Assembly (NCBI RefSeq): GCF_011927825.1
Contig: NZ_JAATJI010000001.1
Span: forward strand, 744,001 to 808,000
Source of the DNA: Polymorphobacter fuscus
Lineage (GTDB): Bacteria > Pseudomonadota > Alphaproteobacteria > Sphingomonadales > Sphingomonadaceae
DNA length: 64,000 nucleotides
Direction: 5' to 3'
The notes under the pieces were generated by a model. It ran no database searches and was not told the origin of the DNA. It saw only the letters and a list, made by a program, of their open reading frames with translations. Shown here in pieces: positions 41,714 to 50,948 of the stretch. A program made the position numbers and the translations under genes. Numbering within the stretch: the stretch's first letter is position 1; each line of letters opens with the position of its first letter.

Positions 41714-42157
41714 ATGCCGAAGATCGACCTCGACCGTCTGCCCGCGCTGTCGCAACCGGGCTATCTGCCGCCGTTCCAGGCCGCGGTCGCCGGACGACGC
41801 TGGCGCGCCGTGGGCGCCGCCGGCGGGCTGACGCAGTTCGGCGCCAACCTGGTCACGCTGCCACCGGGGGCCTGGTCGAGCCAGCGCCACTGGCACAGCG
41901 CCGAGGACGAGCTGATCATCGTTGTTGCCGGCACGCTCGTGCTGGTCGAGGACGATGGCGAAACCACGCTGGTCGCCGGCGACATCGCCGCCCTTCCCGC
42001 CGGTGTTGCCAATGGCCACCATCTGCAGAACCGCAGCGCTGCGCCCGCCACGCTCCTCGCCATCGGCACCGACCGCCCCGACAGCGACAGCTGCCATTAT
42101 CCCGATATCGACATGTTCTGGAGCGGCGCGACCGGCTTCATCGCCAAACCGACGTGA
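41714..42157 (+). CDS. Cupin domain protein
   Basis: A 147-residue single-domain cupin. Motif 1 reads AWSSQRHWHSAEDELIIVVAGTLVLVED (His, His and Glu metal ligands) and motif 2 ALPAGVANGHHLQN (His). It could be a small dioxygenase, isomerase or ligand-binding protein; no function is assigned. The start MPKIDLDRLP is chosen because the upstream extension is Arg/Ala-rich and poorly conserved in character. Confidence 0.8.
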   Translation: MPKIDLDRLPALSQPGYLPPFQAAVAGRRWRAVGAAGGLTQFGANLVTLPPGAWSSQRHWHSAEDELIIVVAGTLVLVEDDGETTLVAGDIAALPAGVANGHHLQNRSAAPATLLAIGTDRPDSDSCHYPDIDMFWSGATGFIAKPT

Positions 42158-42246
42158 CCCCCGGCTTCACCATTGCGAAAGATCGTCAGGGTAAGAGCTT
42201 GCCCCTGCGGTGACGGTTGCCGTCGCCGTTCCGGGGGAGATCGACA

Positions 42247-43482
42247 ATGACCGTGGTACTTCGTGCTGTTTGCGGCCTTGCCTTGCTGGGCCCGGCGCTT
42301 GCCGCGCCGGCGGGGGCCGCGGTGACGCCAGCGGCGACGACCGCAGCCGCGGCCGGAACCACGGTGGCGGGCAATGTGCGATATGAACTCATCGGCCGCT
42401 GGGACGTGGCAAAGCTCAACCAGATCCTGACCAGCGACAGCCCGAAATTCTTCGGGGTCAGCGTGGCCTATACGCCGGCGCGCAACGCGGTGAAGCTCTA
42501 CCGCGTCACTTATGCTTCGGTCATCCCCGAACAGGGCAACCGGCCGATCACCGCCACCGGCCTGCTGGCGGTGCCTGAAACCGGTGCCACCGCATTTCCG
42601 CTGCTGTCGTACCAGCATGGCACGGTCTATGGAAAGCAGCAGGTGCCGTCGTTTCCCGACCAGTCGCCGGAAACCGCGCTGGCGATCGCGCAGTTCGCCG
42701 GCCAGGGCTATCTGCTCATCGGCGCCGATTATTTCGGCATGGGCGTGTCCAGCGAGCCGGAAGGCTATATGGTCAAGGCCAGCCACCAGCAGGCGACCTA
42801 TGACATGCTGATGGCGTCGCGGGCGGTGCTCGCGCACATGAAGCTGACCGCGCCCAAGCTGTTCATCGGCGGCTGGTCGCAGGGCGGCTTCGTCACCATG
42901 GCCTTTCTCGAAAAGCTGGAAAGCGCCGGCGTGCCGGTGACCGCCGCCGCCACCGCCAGTGCGCCGGTGGACGTGATGGCGACGCTGAGCGGCTTTCTCG
43001 ATTTTCCGCGCAAGAACGACGCCGACTGGATTTCCACGCTGTTCATCCTGTCGAGCTTCTCGTTCGAAAACTACTATCGCGTTCCCGGCCTGGCGCGCGC
43101 CCTGCTGACCCCCGAATATTACGACGTGGCGCGCAAGGCCTATGAACGCCAGCCGTTCAACCCCGCCGATGTGCCGACCGACCTGCACAAGCTGTTGCGC
43201 CCCGAATATTTCGACGCGCAGTTCTTTGCGGGCTCCGCCTATGGCCGGCTGCTCGCCGATACCCAGGCCTATCGCTGGGTCATCAAGAGCCCGGTGCGCA
43301 ACTATTTCGGGGAAACCGACGAGGCCATCACCCCCGGGATCGGGCAGCTGGCGATGACCTATCAGCGCGCCATGGGCAGCGGCAACATGGCGGTGGAGGC
43401 GGTGTCGACCGGCAACACCAGCCACCGCGGCACCTACGCCACCGCCGTGCCGCAATGGAAGCGCTGGTTCGACAGCAAATAG
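42247..43482 (+). CDS. Secreted alpha/beta hydrolase (lipase-like)
   Basis: A 411-residue exported hydrolase. A signal peptide (AVCGLALLGPALAAPAGA) is followed by an alpha/beta fold with the nucleophile elbow GGWSQGG (Ser about residue 217), preceded by YQHGTVYGK and by a GADYFGMG loop. The acid and histidine are probably in YFGETDEAI and NTSHRGTY. It resembles secretory lipase / cutinase-like esterases; the substrate is unknown. GGGGGAG just upstream supports the start at 42247. Confidence 0.82.
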   Translation: MTVVLRAVCGLALLGPALAAPAGAAVTPAATTAAAAGTTVAGNVRYELIGRWDVAKLNQILTSDSPKFFGVSVAYTPARNAVKLYRVTYASVIPEQGNRPITATGLLAVPETGATAFPLLSYQHGTVYGKQQVPSFPDQSPETALAIAQFAGQGYLLIGADYFGMGVSSEPEGYMVKASHQQATYDMLMASRAVLAHMKLTAPKLFIGGWSQGGFVTMAFLEKLESAGVPVTAAATASAPVDVMATLSGFLDFPRKNDADWISTLFILSSFSFENYYRVPGLARALLTPEYYDVARKAYERQPFNPADVPTDLHKLLRPEYFDAQFFAGSAYGRLLADTQAYRWVIKSPVRNYFGETDEAITPGIGQLAMTYQRAMGSGNMAVEAVSTGNTSHRGTYATAVPQWKRWFDSK

Positions 43483-43545
43483 CCGCCGGGCCGATGGTTT
43501 GGGCGCGGGCGACGGCGCCCGCAGCCTCGGGCGCGGCCGCAGCCG

Positions 43546-44502
43546 TCAGTCAATCTGCGGCTGGCTCGCCACCAGTGCGCCGCCCCGCCACAGTTCAAAC
43601 CCCTGCTTGGGCTCGCAGCGGCGCGCCTGGGCGAGCGCGCTATAGTCGTCGGCCGCGCTGAAGTTGCGGCAGCTGCGAACCGAGCCGGCATCGAGCGTGA
43701 ACATGCGATACTGGGCCGATGTAAGGGGATGGGCACCGGCAGATGGGCGAACGTCAGCCTCGGCGGCGGCGGGCCGGGCCCACGCGGTTTCCGGCGCCAT
43801 TTCGCGCGGCGTCAGGACGACGACGGGGTCACGATCGCTGCTGATGCACTGGCCGAACCGGGGCCGTTCCGGACGCCCGTCGTCATGGATCGGATCGAAA
43901 CGATACGCCGACCGCGGCACCGCGTCATAGGCCGGGAATTCGCGCCGGGCAGCGCCGGAACGGGCGCCTGAGCGGTCGCCGGACCCGATTGCTTCGCGCG
44001 CCCCCGTGCGGCGCCGACGCATCGTCATGCCGGTCGCAAAGCACACGCCGGCAACCAGCGCCATGGTGGCGGGCACGGGGATGGCGGGGGCGAGACCGGC
44101 CGCCGGCTGGAAATGGCCGAGCGCTGCGACAAGGCCGTCGCCCGAAGCGAGATGCGGTGACGGCAGGGGCAGATGGGTGAAAGCCAGGCGATCGGGGTCC
44201 GACGGGTCAAAGCCGGCATAGAGATCCCCGCCGCGCAGGGCATCGGACGGCGCCGGGTCCGTGCTCGCAGACTTGAGAAGGATGGCGTTATAGTCGAATG
44301 CCGGCATCTGTGGCGACATGCGTTCAAGAAGGTCAATATTCGTCAGCGGAGTCGCCATGCGAATATTATAGTCATTTGTTATATTGCTGGCGGCTACGCT
44401 CGCAGCGATCTGCCCGGCACCGGAAGTATCGGACGTCGTTGCATTTCCGGCCGAAGCAGAGGCCAGCAAAACAAACAAAGCAAAGTATCTGGTCGCCATC
44501 AC
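43546..44502 (-). CDS. Exported membrane protein with an internal PEP-CTERM-like segment
   Basis: A 318-residue protein. It has a signal peptide (YFALFVLLASASAGNA), a 110-residue periplasmic region, then IPVPATMALVAGVCFATGMTMRRRR at about residues 142-166. This looks like a PEP-CTERM sorting signal (VPEPAT-like, hydrophobic helix, Arg cluster), but it is not terminal: about 150 hydrophilic residues follow, which would be cytoplasmic. Function unknown. A fusion by loss of a stop is possible. The region 43483-43545 and the AT-rich 44503-44729 hold no gene; the latter is the likely promoter. Confidence 0.65.
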   Translation of the reverse strand: MMATRYFALFVLLASASAGNATTSDTSGAGQIAASVAASNITNDYNIRMATPLTNIDLLERMSPQMPAFDYNAILLKSASTDPAPSDALRGGDLYAGFDPSDPDRLAFTHLPLPSPHLASGDGLVAALGHFQPAAGLAPAIPVPATMALVAGVCFATGMTMRRRRTGAREAIGSGDRSGARSGAARREFPAYDAVPRSAYRFDPIHDDGRPERPRFGQCISSDRDPVVVLTPREMAPETAWARPAAAEADVRPSAGAHPLTSAQYRMFTLDAGSVRSCRNFSAADDYSALAQARRCEPKQGFELWRGGALVASQPQID

Positions 44503-44729
44503 ATTCCCCGTCGGATTGTGCCTGAACCGTAGATTTACGGCCTTATCGCGTCAACAGATTCATCGTAATCAATCACTTAACGCAGGTCATGGACTTTCGA
44601 CCAGGTTTTGGAGCGTGACGACCAAGGTGCGCTAGCAATCCGAAAACAGGTCTTAACGGCAAATACAGCGCATTTAATTTGCACGGCAAATGCCATGATT
44701 TCATGTTTCGAAATGTTGATGACTGTATT

Positions 44730-45740
44730 TTACGAGATCGCGTCTGACACAGCCCGCCGATCGCGCGCTGCGAGCCAGGGGCGCAGCACGGCCAGAAAGG
44801 CCGCGGGATTGTCGTTCATCACCGAATGGGCCGCATCGGCGACCATGGCGAAATCGGCACCGCCCGGGACCGCGGCGGCAAACCCGCGAACCGTTTCCGG
44901 CCGCGCCTCGTCGTGTTCGCCGGCCACGAACAGCGTGCGCCGGCCATCGAGGCGGGCAAGCAGCGGCCGGCCATCGTAGCTGCGCAATGTCCCGGTCGCG
45001 GTGAATTCGGCGCGGCCCCACATGTGATTGTAGATATCCGGGCTGAAGCTGCGCGGCAGCGCGGCCTTGTAGGCGGCCACCTCGGATGGCGGTGCCCGCA
45101 TCCGGACATGGCGGGCGTTGAAGGCATCGGTCGCGGCGTCGCAATCGGCGGCCGGCGCGGCGGCCGGCGTGTCGCAGCGGTCGAGCAGGTCGCGCACCGC
45201 CGGCGGCATCGCGTCCTTCAGGATGCGCGCATCGCGCAGCCAGACCTCCGTCGACACCAGCGGCGATTGCAGCACCAGCCCGGCCAGCGCCGCCGGCCGC
45301 CGTGCCGCATATTCCAGCGCGACAGTGCCGCCCCAGCTTGCCCCCAGCACATGCCAGCGCGCCACGCCCAGCGCCGCCCGCACCGCCTCCAGTTCGGCGA
45401 CAAAGCGCGCCACCTGCCAGTTGGCCGGGTCGCCCGGCGTGTCCGACCGCCCACTGTCGAGCTGGTCATAGAGGATGACCGCCCGGTCCCCGGCCAACGC
45501 GGTCGCGTTGAGGAAATACCAGTGCGCGCTGCCCGGCCCGCCATGGAGCAGCACGATCGGCGGCCGCGTCCCGGCCAGATCGCCGTTGATGCGCACATAG
45601 ACGCGGCCGCCCGGCACCGCCACCATCGCCGCGCGGTCGGGGCGGATCCGGACGCCCGGCAGCAGCACGCCGGTGGTGCCGAGCGCTGGCGCCGCTGCCG
45701 CTGCCACTCCGGCTGCGATCAGCGTCCGCCGCGTCATCAT
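44730..45740 (-). CDS. Alpha/beta hydrolase, proline iminopeptidase-like, Tat-type signal
   Basis: A 336-residue hydrolase with an RR-containing signal sequence (MTRRTLIAAGVAAAAAPALG). The oxyanion motif LLHGGPGSAHW, nucleophile elbow GASWGGTVAL (Ser about 136) and C-terminal DAAHSVMND match proline iminopeptidase-type hydrolases of the S33 family. It hydrolyses an ester or N-terminal peptide bond, probably in the periplasm. It overlaps the DUF6285 gene by 4 bp, ending a four-gene operon. Confidence 0.85.
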   Translation of the reverse strand: MMTRRTLIAAGVAAAAAPALGTTGVLLPGVRIRPDRAAMVAVPGGRVYVRINGDLAGTRPPIVLLHGGPGSAHWYFLNATALAGDRAVILYDQLDSGRSDTPGDPANWQVARFVAELEAVRAALGVARWHVLGASWGGTVALEYAARRPAALAGLVLQSPLVSTEVWLRDARILKDAMPPAVRDLLDRCDTPAAAPAADCDAATDAFNARHVRMRAPPSEVAAYKAALPRSFSPDIYNHMWGRAEFTATGTLRSYDGRPLLARLDGRRTLFVAGEHDEARPETVRGFAAAVPGGADFAMVADAAHSVMNDNPAAFLAVLRPWLAARDRRAVSDAIS

Positions 45741-46096
45741 CCCGCCAGCCGCGCCAGCGTGGAATAGCGCGGGTTGTCGACGCGCACCTTGGCGATCACC
45801 GCCGTGGTCAGCGCCTCGAGCAGGCCCGGCGTTTCCGGCGTCAGCTGGCCGGCGCGCAGCCGCCCGCAGAGTTCGGCGCGCAACGCATCGATGCCGGCAT
45901 CATGGCCCAGGAAGCCGGCCAGCGCCGCCCGCTCCGCCGCCTGCGGGGCATCGGCGAGTTCGCGCGCGACGATCGCTAGGGCATTGGCGGCGACCTTGGC
46001 GTGGAAGGCGCTGCGCCCCGACAATTCACCCTCGATCGATTTGAGGAAATCCGCCACCGCCGTCACCAGCACGCCGGCTTCGATCTGTTCCGCCAT
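45737..46096 (-). CDS. DUF6285-like small protein
   Basis: A 119-residue helical protein (EAGVLVTAVADFLKSIEGEL and FHAKVAANALAIVARELADA) with no membrane segment. It resembles the DUF6285 proteins commonly encoded directly after a phosphotransferase of the acyl-CoA-dehydrogenase/ACAD10 type; function unknown. It overlaps the phosphotransferase stop by 1 base (TGATG) and the hydrolase start by 4. The start MAEQIEAGV is favoured since upstream frame belongs to the phosphotransferase. Confidence 0.7.
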   Translation of the reverse strand: MAEQIEAGVLVTAVADFLKSIEGELSGRSAFHAKVAANALAIVARELADAPQAAERAALAGFLGHDAGIDALRAELCGRLRAGQLTPETPGLLEALTTAVIAKVRVDNPRYSTLARLAG

Positions 46097-47091
46097 CAGA
46101 TATCTCCGAACCGGATGAGGTGGACAAGGTCGAGTTCGACCTCCGACACCCGGCGGCCGATGGCGGCGCGCTCCACCGAGCGCACCCGGCCGGACACATG
46201 GTCGTTGCCCAGTTGCAGGCACGACAGGCCCCAGCGCAGCGTCCCCCAGACTTCCCACATATGGGCGCGGGCGCGGTCGACACGGGCACCGCCGGCGGCG
46301 GCATAGGCATCGTACAGCGCCTCGCGTTCGCCGAAACCGCCGACCGGCCGTTGCCACACGCCGAAGCGCCAGGCGTTGACGCACAGCCAGCCCAGGTCCT
46401 CCGCCCCCTCCCCCAGATGCGCCAGTTCCCAGTCGAGCACCGCCGCCAGCCCGGCTTCATCGACGATGAAGTTGCCGCTGCGGAAATCGCCATGGACGAT
46501 GGCGCCGGGATCGGCGGCGCCGCTGCGTTCCGCCAGCCAGGCAAAGGCGAGGTCGAACACCGGCGAATGGACGCCGAAGGACCGGTAATGCGCCGTCATC
46601 CGCGCCAGCGCCTCGTCGACCCGCCCGGCCGGCAGCGCCAGCCCGGCGACTTCGGCCAGCGGCACCTGGTGCAGCCGGGCCAGCACGGCGGCGCATTGCC
46701 CGGTCATCGCGGCGCGTGCCGCCGCAAAGCCTTCGCCCTTCAACCAGCGCGGCGCCAGCGCTTCGCCGGCGATGCGGGTCATCATGAAGCCATCGCCCAG
46801 CCCGTCGCCCGGTTCAAGCACCGCCACCACATCGGCAACCGGAATGCCATGGCGCCCGGCAAGCATCTGCAACGCCGCCTGGTCGGCCTTGGGCAGGGCG
46901 CCGGCCGGCACGTCACCGGCAGCGGCGCATTGCAGGATCAGCGGCCATTCGGCGCCGTTGCGCCGGGCATCGACGGCATAGGTGGCCGACGCAGCGCCGC
47001 CCGACAGCGCGACAAGGCGGGTGACGACGGCGTCTTCGGCACCGGCGCGGGCGAGCACGGCGGTGACCGCGGCGGGCGACGGCTCACTCAC
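46096..47091 (-). CDS. Aminoglycoside phosphotransferase-like (APH/ACAD10-type) kinase
   Basis: A 331-residue APH-fold protein. The kinase motifs are VHGDFRSGNFIVDEAGLAAVLDWELAHLGEGAEDLGWL: catalytic Asp in HGDF, Asn for metal binding and the DWE metal site. Relatives phosphorylate hydroxyacyl-CoA intermediates in degradation of short 4- and 5-hydroxy acids, rather than antibiotics. It begins with GTG inside the end of the GNAT gene. Its pairing with DUF6285 supports the ACAD10-type interpretation. Confidence 0.82.
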   Translation of the reverse strand: MSEPSPAAVTAVLARAGAEDAVVTRLVALSGGAASATYAVDARRNGAEWPLILQCAAAGDVPAGALPKADQAALQMLAGRHGIPVADVVAVLEPGDGLGDGFMMTRIAGEALAPRWLKGEGFAAARAAMTGQCAAVLARLHQVPLAEVAGLALPAGRVDEALARMTAHYRSFGVHSPVFDLAFAWLAERSGAADPGAIVHGDFRSGNFIVDEAGLAAVLDWELAHLGEGAEDLGWLCVNAWRFGVWQRPVGGFGEREALYDAYAAAGGARVDRARAHMWEVWGTLRWGLSCLQLGNDHVSGRVRSVERAAIGRRVSEVELDLVHLIRFGDI

Positions 47092-47590
47092 TGGCCAGCC
47101 TCGCATAGGCGATCTCGTCGAACCATCGGCCGTCCTCCTCCCAGCTTTGCAAGTGCACCGCCTCGCGCCGGAAGCGCAAGCGTTCGAGCAGGCGCTGGGT
47201 CGCCAGGTTGCGCCGGTCGGTCTGGGCAACCAGCCGGTGACGGCCGCTGGCGAAGAGCTGCGCCACCATCGCCGCGACGGCTTCGCCGGCGAGGCCGCGA
47301 CCCCGCGCCGCCGGGGCGAAGGCAAAGCCGATCTCGGCCTGGGCATTGCGCGGCGTGTCGAAATTGACGCCGATGTCGCCGAGAAACTTGCCGTCGCCGC
47401 GCGCCAGCACGGCGAACTGCTGCCAGCCGGCGGCATCCGGAGCCGGTCGCTGCGCCATGCCGGCGATCAGCGCACTGGTTTCGGCGAGGCTGCGCGTCTG
47501 CGGGTCATAGGGCATCTGGCCGCGGCTGCGATGCAGCGCGCCGCTGTCCGCAGCGACGGCGGGCCGCACCAGCGTGCGCTCGGTCAGCAT
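47084..47590 (-). CDS. GNAT family N-acetyltransferase (RimJ/RimL-like)
   Basis: A 168-residue acetyltransferase of the RimJ/L type. TERTLVRPAVAADSGALH starts the domain; AEIGFAFAPAARGRGLAGEAVAAMVAQLF is the acetyl-CoA-binding motif and DRRNLATQRLLERLRFRREA motif B. The substrate is unknown. I start it at ATG 47590; ATG 47617 would add nine residues. It heads the four-gene overlapping operon with the phosphotransferase. The stretch 47591-47859 up to the TonB receptor holds no gene. Confidence 0.82.
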   Translation of the reverse strand: MLTERTLVRPAVAADSGALHRSRGQMPYDPQTRSLAETSALIAGMAQRPAPDAAGWQQFAVLARGDGKFLGDIGVNFDTPRNAQAEIGFAFAPAARGRGLAGEAVAAMVAQLFASGRHRLVAQTDRRNLATQRLLERLRFRREAVHLQSWEEDGRWFDEIAYARLASE

Positions 47591-47859
47591 TTGCCAGTCC
47601 GCCACGCCTCGATCCATCCGCGATGCCGAATCGCTCCGCTGCGACCCGCCTCCGCTGTGGCGGCAAGGACGCACCTTGCCAATATCCTTTCCGGATCGCG
47701 CGCGTCCGCAGCGATCAACTGGTTGTCAGCCAAGGACTTCCGTGCCAGTTGCAACGCGGACCAGTGACGGATGACATTTTTGTGTCCCCGAGCTGACACA
47801 ACCACCGCGATCGCAGAGCAACTGCGGCACATATCAGCCATCACGGGGAAGGACCAACC

Positions 47860-50340
47860 ATGCGCCACCATTCGACCCGATTCCGGGCCATCCTGCTTGC
47901 CTCCATCACATCGGGCCTTGCCAGCGCTGCCGCCGCACAGACAACGCCGGCCCAGGCGCCCGCCGCCGGCGCCGTCGCCCAGGCCGATGCCGACGAATTC
48001 GACGACAATGTCATCATCGTCACCGCGTCGAAGCGCGCCCAGACGCTGCAGGACGTGCCGATTTCGGTCGCCGTCACCACCGGCGCCACCATCGAACAGG
48101 CGCAGGTGCGCGACCTTCTCGACCTGCAGACGCTGGTGCCGTCGCTGCGCGTGGCGCAGCTGCAAAGCTCGGCGAACACCAATTTCATCATTCGCGGCTT
48201 CGGCAACGGCGCCAACAACCCCGGCATCGAGCCTTCGGTCGGCGTCTTCATCGATGGCGTCTATCGCTCGCGTTCCGCAGCCCAGATCGGCGACCTGCCC
48301 AATCTGGAACGTGTCGAAGTGCTGCGCGGCCCGCAGTCGACCTTGTTCGGCAAGAACGCATCGGCCGGGATCGTCTCGATCATCACCCGCGCGCCGCAGT
48401 TCGAATTCGGCGGATCGGGCGAATTTTCCTATGGCAATTACAACGCGATCATCGGCAAGGCCGATATCACCGGGCCGATCACCGAGAACATCGCCTTCAG
48501 CCTGGCCGGCAACATCAACCGTCGCGACGGCTATGCCACCGACCTTGCGTCGGGCGTCGAGTTCAACAACCGGGATCGCTGGGGCGTCCGCGGCCAGTTG
48601 CTGATCAGGGCCAGCGACGACTTCAAGATCCGCATCATCGGCGATTACGACAAGATCGACGAAAATTGCTGCGCCGTCGTCAATGTCGTCGCCGGGCCGA
48701 CCGTGGGCGCCATCCGCGCGCTGGGCGGCCGGATCGACGCCAACAATCCGCTGGCGCTGACGAGCACGACCAATTTCAACTCGATCAACGAAATCAAGAA
48801 CTACGGCGTTTCGGCGCAGGCGGACTGGAGCGTCAGCGACTATGACGTGACGTTCATCGGGGCCTATCGCGGCGTGCGCAGCTATACCGACCAGGATTCG
48901 GATTTCACCAGCGCCGACCTGATCGGCCGCAACAGCGCCGATACCCGGATCGACACCTACACCGCCGAAGCGCGGATCGCGTCGAACTATGACGGCTTCT
49001 TCAACTTCCTGCTCGGCGCCTATTATTTCCATGAAAACATCGAATTCAGCCCGACGCTGACCTATGGCCGCGATTTCCGCAACTATGCCAACCTCCTGTC
49101 GAACGCCAATGGCGCCGTCCTGCCGGGCGGCAACTACATCGGCCTGGAAACGCTGTTGCGGCCGTTCGGCGTCGCTGCCGGCAGCTTCGGCGCCGCGGGC
49201 CAGGGCATGTTCGAAAACTACGACTACAAGAACCGCGCCATTTCGGCGTTCGGCCAGGCCGATTTCAGCATCACCGACAGCCTGACCGCAACCGTGGGCT
49301 TCAACTACACCCGCGACCGCAAGGACGTCGCCAGCAACACGGTCAGCACCGATGTGTTCTCGTCGCTCGACCTGACGGCGCTCGGCACCCGCCTGCCCGC
49401 CGCGCTGGCGCCGCTGCTCAACGGGTTGAAGCCGTTGCAGTTCCTGCCGCCGTACCTGAACTTTCCCAACCAGTTCGAAGACGGCAAGACCCGCGACAAC
49501 GACCTGTCGTACACGCTGCGGCTGGCCTATCGCCTCGACGACAATCTCAACGCCTATGCGACCTATGCCACCGGCTTCAAGGCGTCGTCGTGGAACCTGT
49601 CGCGTGACAGCCGGCCGACCCCGGGCGACCTGGCCCTCATCCGCCAGGCCGGGCTGGGCCTTGCCAACCTGACCAGCGGCACGCGCTTCGCCGGCCCGGA
49701 AAATGCCGAAGTCTATGAAGTCGGCCTGAAGGGCCAGTACACCGGCTTCGGCTTCAACCTGGCTGTCTTCCAGCAGGCACTGAAGGGCTTTCAGGGCAAT
49801 ATCTTCACCGGCACCGGTTTCGTGCTGTCGAACGCCGAGAAGCAGTCGACCTTCGGCGTGGAGCTCGACACGTCGTTCACCCCGGTCCGGGAGCTCAACC
49901 TGACCGCGTCGCTGACCTATCTCAATCCCAAGTTCGACAGCTTCACCGGCGGATCGGCGCTGACGCCGACGTTCGGCACGGCACCGACCGACCTGACCGG
50001 CCAGCGGCCGGCCGGTATCCCGGAGTTTTCGCTGTCGGTCGGCGGCACCTACACGCGCAACCTGTCCGATACGACCAAGCTGATCCTCCACACCGATTAC
50101 CAGCTGGAAAGCCGGGTCGCGATCGCGCAAGGGTCGGACATCAGCCGCGAAGTCGAATCGCTCAACGCCGCGATCACCCTGGCGCTGGGCAACGGCTTCG
50201 AAGTCACCGCCTGGGGGCGCAACCTGACCGATGCCGCCTATCTCACCACCATCTTCCCCGGGGTTGCCCAGGCCGGCACGCTGTCGGGCTATCGCAACCA
50301 GCCGCGCACCTATGGCGGCAGCGTCCGCTACCGCTTCTAA
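47860..50340 (+). CDS. TonB-dependent outer-membrane receptor
   Basis: An 826-residue receptor. It has a signal peptide (RAILLASITSGLASAAAAQ), a TonB-box-like DDNVIIVTASKR, a plug domain with IRGFGNGANNPGIEPSVGVFIDGVY and LERVEVLRGPQSTLFGKNASAG, and a 22-strand barrel ending in the outer-membrane signature RYRF. By context with pnuC and the NadR-like kinase it probably imports nicotinamide riboside or a related pyridine nucleoside; family membership alone does not show the ligand. No thiamine or cobalamin riboswitch consensus was recognised upstream. Confidence 0.92.
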   Translation: MRHHSTRFRAILLASITSGLASAAAAQTTPAQAPAAGAVAQADADEFDDNVIIVTASKRAQTLQDVPISVAVTTGATIEQAQVRDLLDLQTLVPSLRVAQLQSSANTNFIIRGFGNGANNPGIEPSVGVFIDGVYRSRSAAQIGDLPNLERVEVLRGPQSTLFGKNASAGIVSIITRAPQFEFGGSGEFSYGNYNAIIGKADITGPITENIAFSLAGNINRRDGYATDLASGVEFNNRDRWGVRGQLLIRASDDFKIRIIGDYDKIDENCCAVVNVVAGPTVGAIRALGGRIDANNPLALTSTTNFNSINEIKNYGVSAQADWSVSDYDVTFIGAYRGVRSYTDQDSDFTSADLIGRNSADTRIDTYTAEARIASNYDGFFNFLLGAYYFHENIEFSPTLTYGRDFRNYANLLSNANGAVLPGGNYIGLETLLRPFGVAAGSFGAAGQGMFENYDYKNRAISAFGQADFSITDSLTATVGFNYTRDRKDVASNTVSTDVFSSLDLTALGTRLPAALAPLLNGLKPLQFLPPYLNFPNQFEDGKTRDNDLSYTLRLAYRLDDNLNAYATYATGFKASSWNLSRDSRPTPGDLALIRQAGLGLANLTSGTRFAGPENAEVYEVGLKGQYTGFGFNLAVFQQALKGFQGNIFTGTGFVLSNAEKQSTFGVELDTSFTPVRELNLTASLTYLNPKFDSFTGGSALTPTFGTAPTDLTGQRPAGIPEFSLSVGGTYTRNLSDTTKLILHTDYQLESRVAIAQGSDISREVESLNAAITLALGNGFEVTAWGRNLTDAAYLTTIFPGVAQAGTLSGYRNQPRTYGGSVRYRF

Positions 50341-50347
50341 TGACGAT

Positions 50348-50380
50348 GGCCCCCCGCCTTGCGCACCCCGGCGGGGGGCC
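50348..50380 (+). terminator. Strong hairpin between the TonB receptor and pnuC
   Basis: GGCCCCCCGCC (50348-50358) and GGCGGGGGGCC (50370-50380) form a perfect 11-bp stem over an 11-base loop in the 53-base gap. There is no T-run, so it probably lowers expression of the downstream genes or protects the receptor mRNA rather than ending the operon. Confidence 0.55.
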
Positions 50381-50393
50381 GGACTGACCCGGC

Positions 50394-50948
50394 ATGTCGC
50401 CGCTTGAAGCCACCGCAGCAGCGCTCGGCCTGGTCAACCTCGTGCTCATCGCGCGGCGGACAATCTGGAACTATCCCTTCGGCATCGCGATGGTCTGCCT
50501 GTATTTCGTCGTGTTCTGGCAGGCCCGGCTGTACAGCGCCGCCGGGTTGCAGCTGTTCTTCCTGGCGTCGCAGCTTTACGGCTGGTGGTATTGGCGCAAG
50601 GTGACCGACGGGTCGTCGCCCGTACCGGTCCGCCGCCTCGCCACCTCGGGGCGGCTGGTGGCGCTGGGGGCCGGCATGGTGATCACCGTCGGTCTGGGAC
50701 TGGTGATGACCCGGCTGACCGACGCCGCGGCGCCGTGGTGGGACGCCGGCAACGCCGGCTTTTCGATGGTGGCGCAGATCCTCACCGACCGTCGTCATGT
50801 CGAAAGCTGGCCGCTGTGGATCGGCATCAACATCCTGTCGGTCTGGCTTTATGCATCGCAGGGCCTGCTGGCGACGGCGGGGCTTTATGCCGTCTTCCTG
50901 TGCATCGCCGCCTGGGGCTGGGATAGTTGGCGAAGGGTGGCCGCATGA
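50394..50948 (+). CDS. pnuC: Nicotinamide riboside/mononucleotide transporter PnuC
   Basis: A 184-residue inner-membrane protein with about seven helices. The PnuC signature RRTIWNYPFGIAMVCLYFVVFWQARLYSAAGLQLFFLASQLYGWWYWRK is clear. PnuC facilitates uptake of nicotinamide riboside, which is trapped by phosphorylation. The adjacent NadR-type kinase fits this rather than the thiamine-transporting PnuT variant, since no thiamine gene is near. It overlaps the kinase gene by 4 bp. Confidence 0.93.
   Translation: MSPLEATAAALGLVNLVLIARRTIWNYPFGIAMVCLYFVVFWQARLYSAAGLQLFFLASQLYGWWYWRKVTDGSSPVPVRRLATSGRLVALGAGMVITVGLGLVMTRLTDAAAPWWDAGNAGFSMVAQILTDRRHVESWPLWIGINILSVWLYASQGLLATAGLYAVFLCIAAWGWDSWRRVAA

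Noticed and set aside
44503-44729. A small RNA or small protein in the AT-rich gap
   Set aside because: The region has a repeated CGGCAAAT theme but no promoter-terminator pair or good frame; it is more simply the promoter region of the PEP-CTERM-like gene.
47591-47859. A TPP or cobalamin riboswitch ahead of the TonB receptor and pnuC
   Set aside because: No thi-box or B12-box consensus can be read. The kinase partner also argues for nicotinamide riboside over thiamine.
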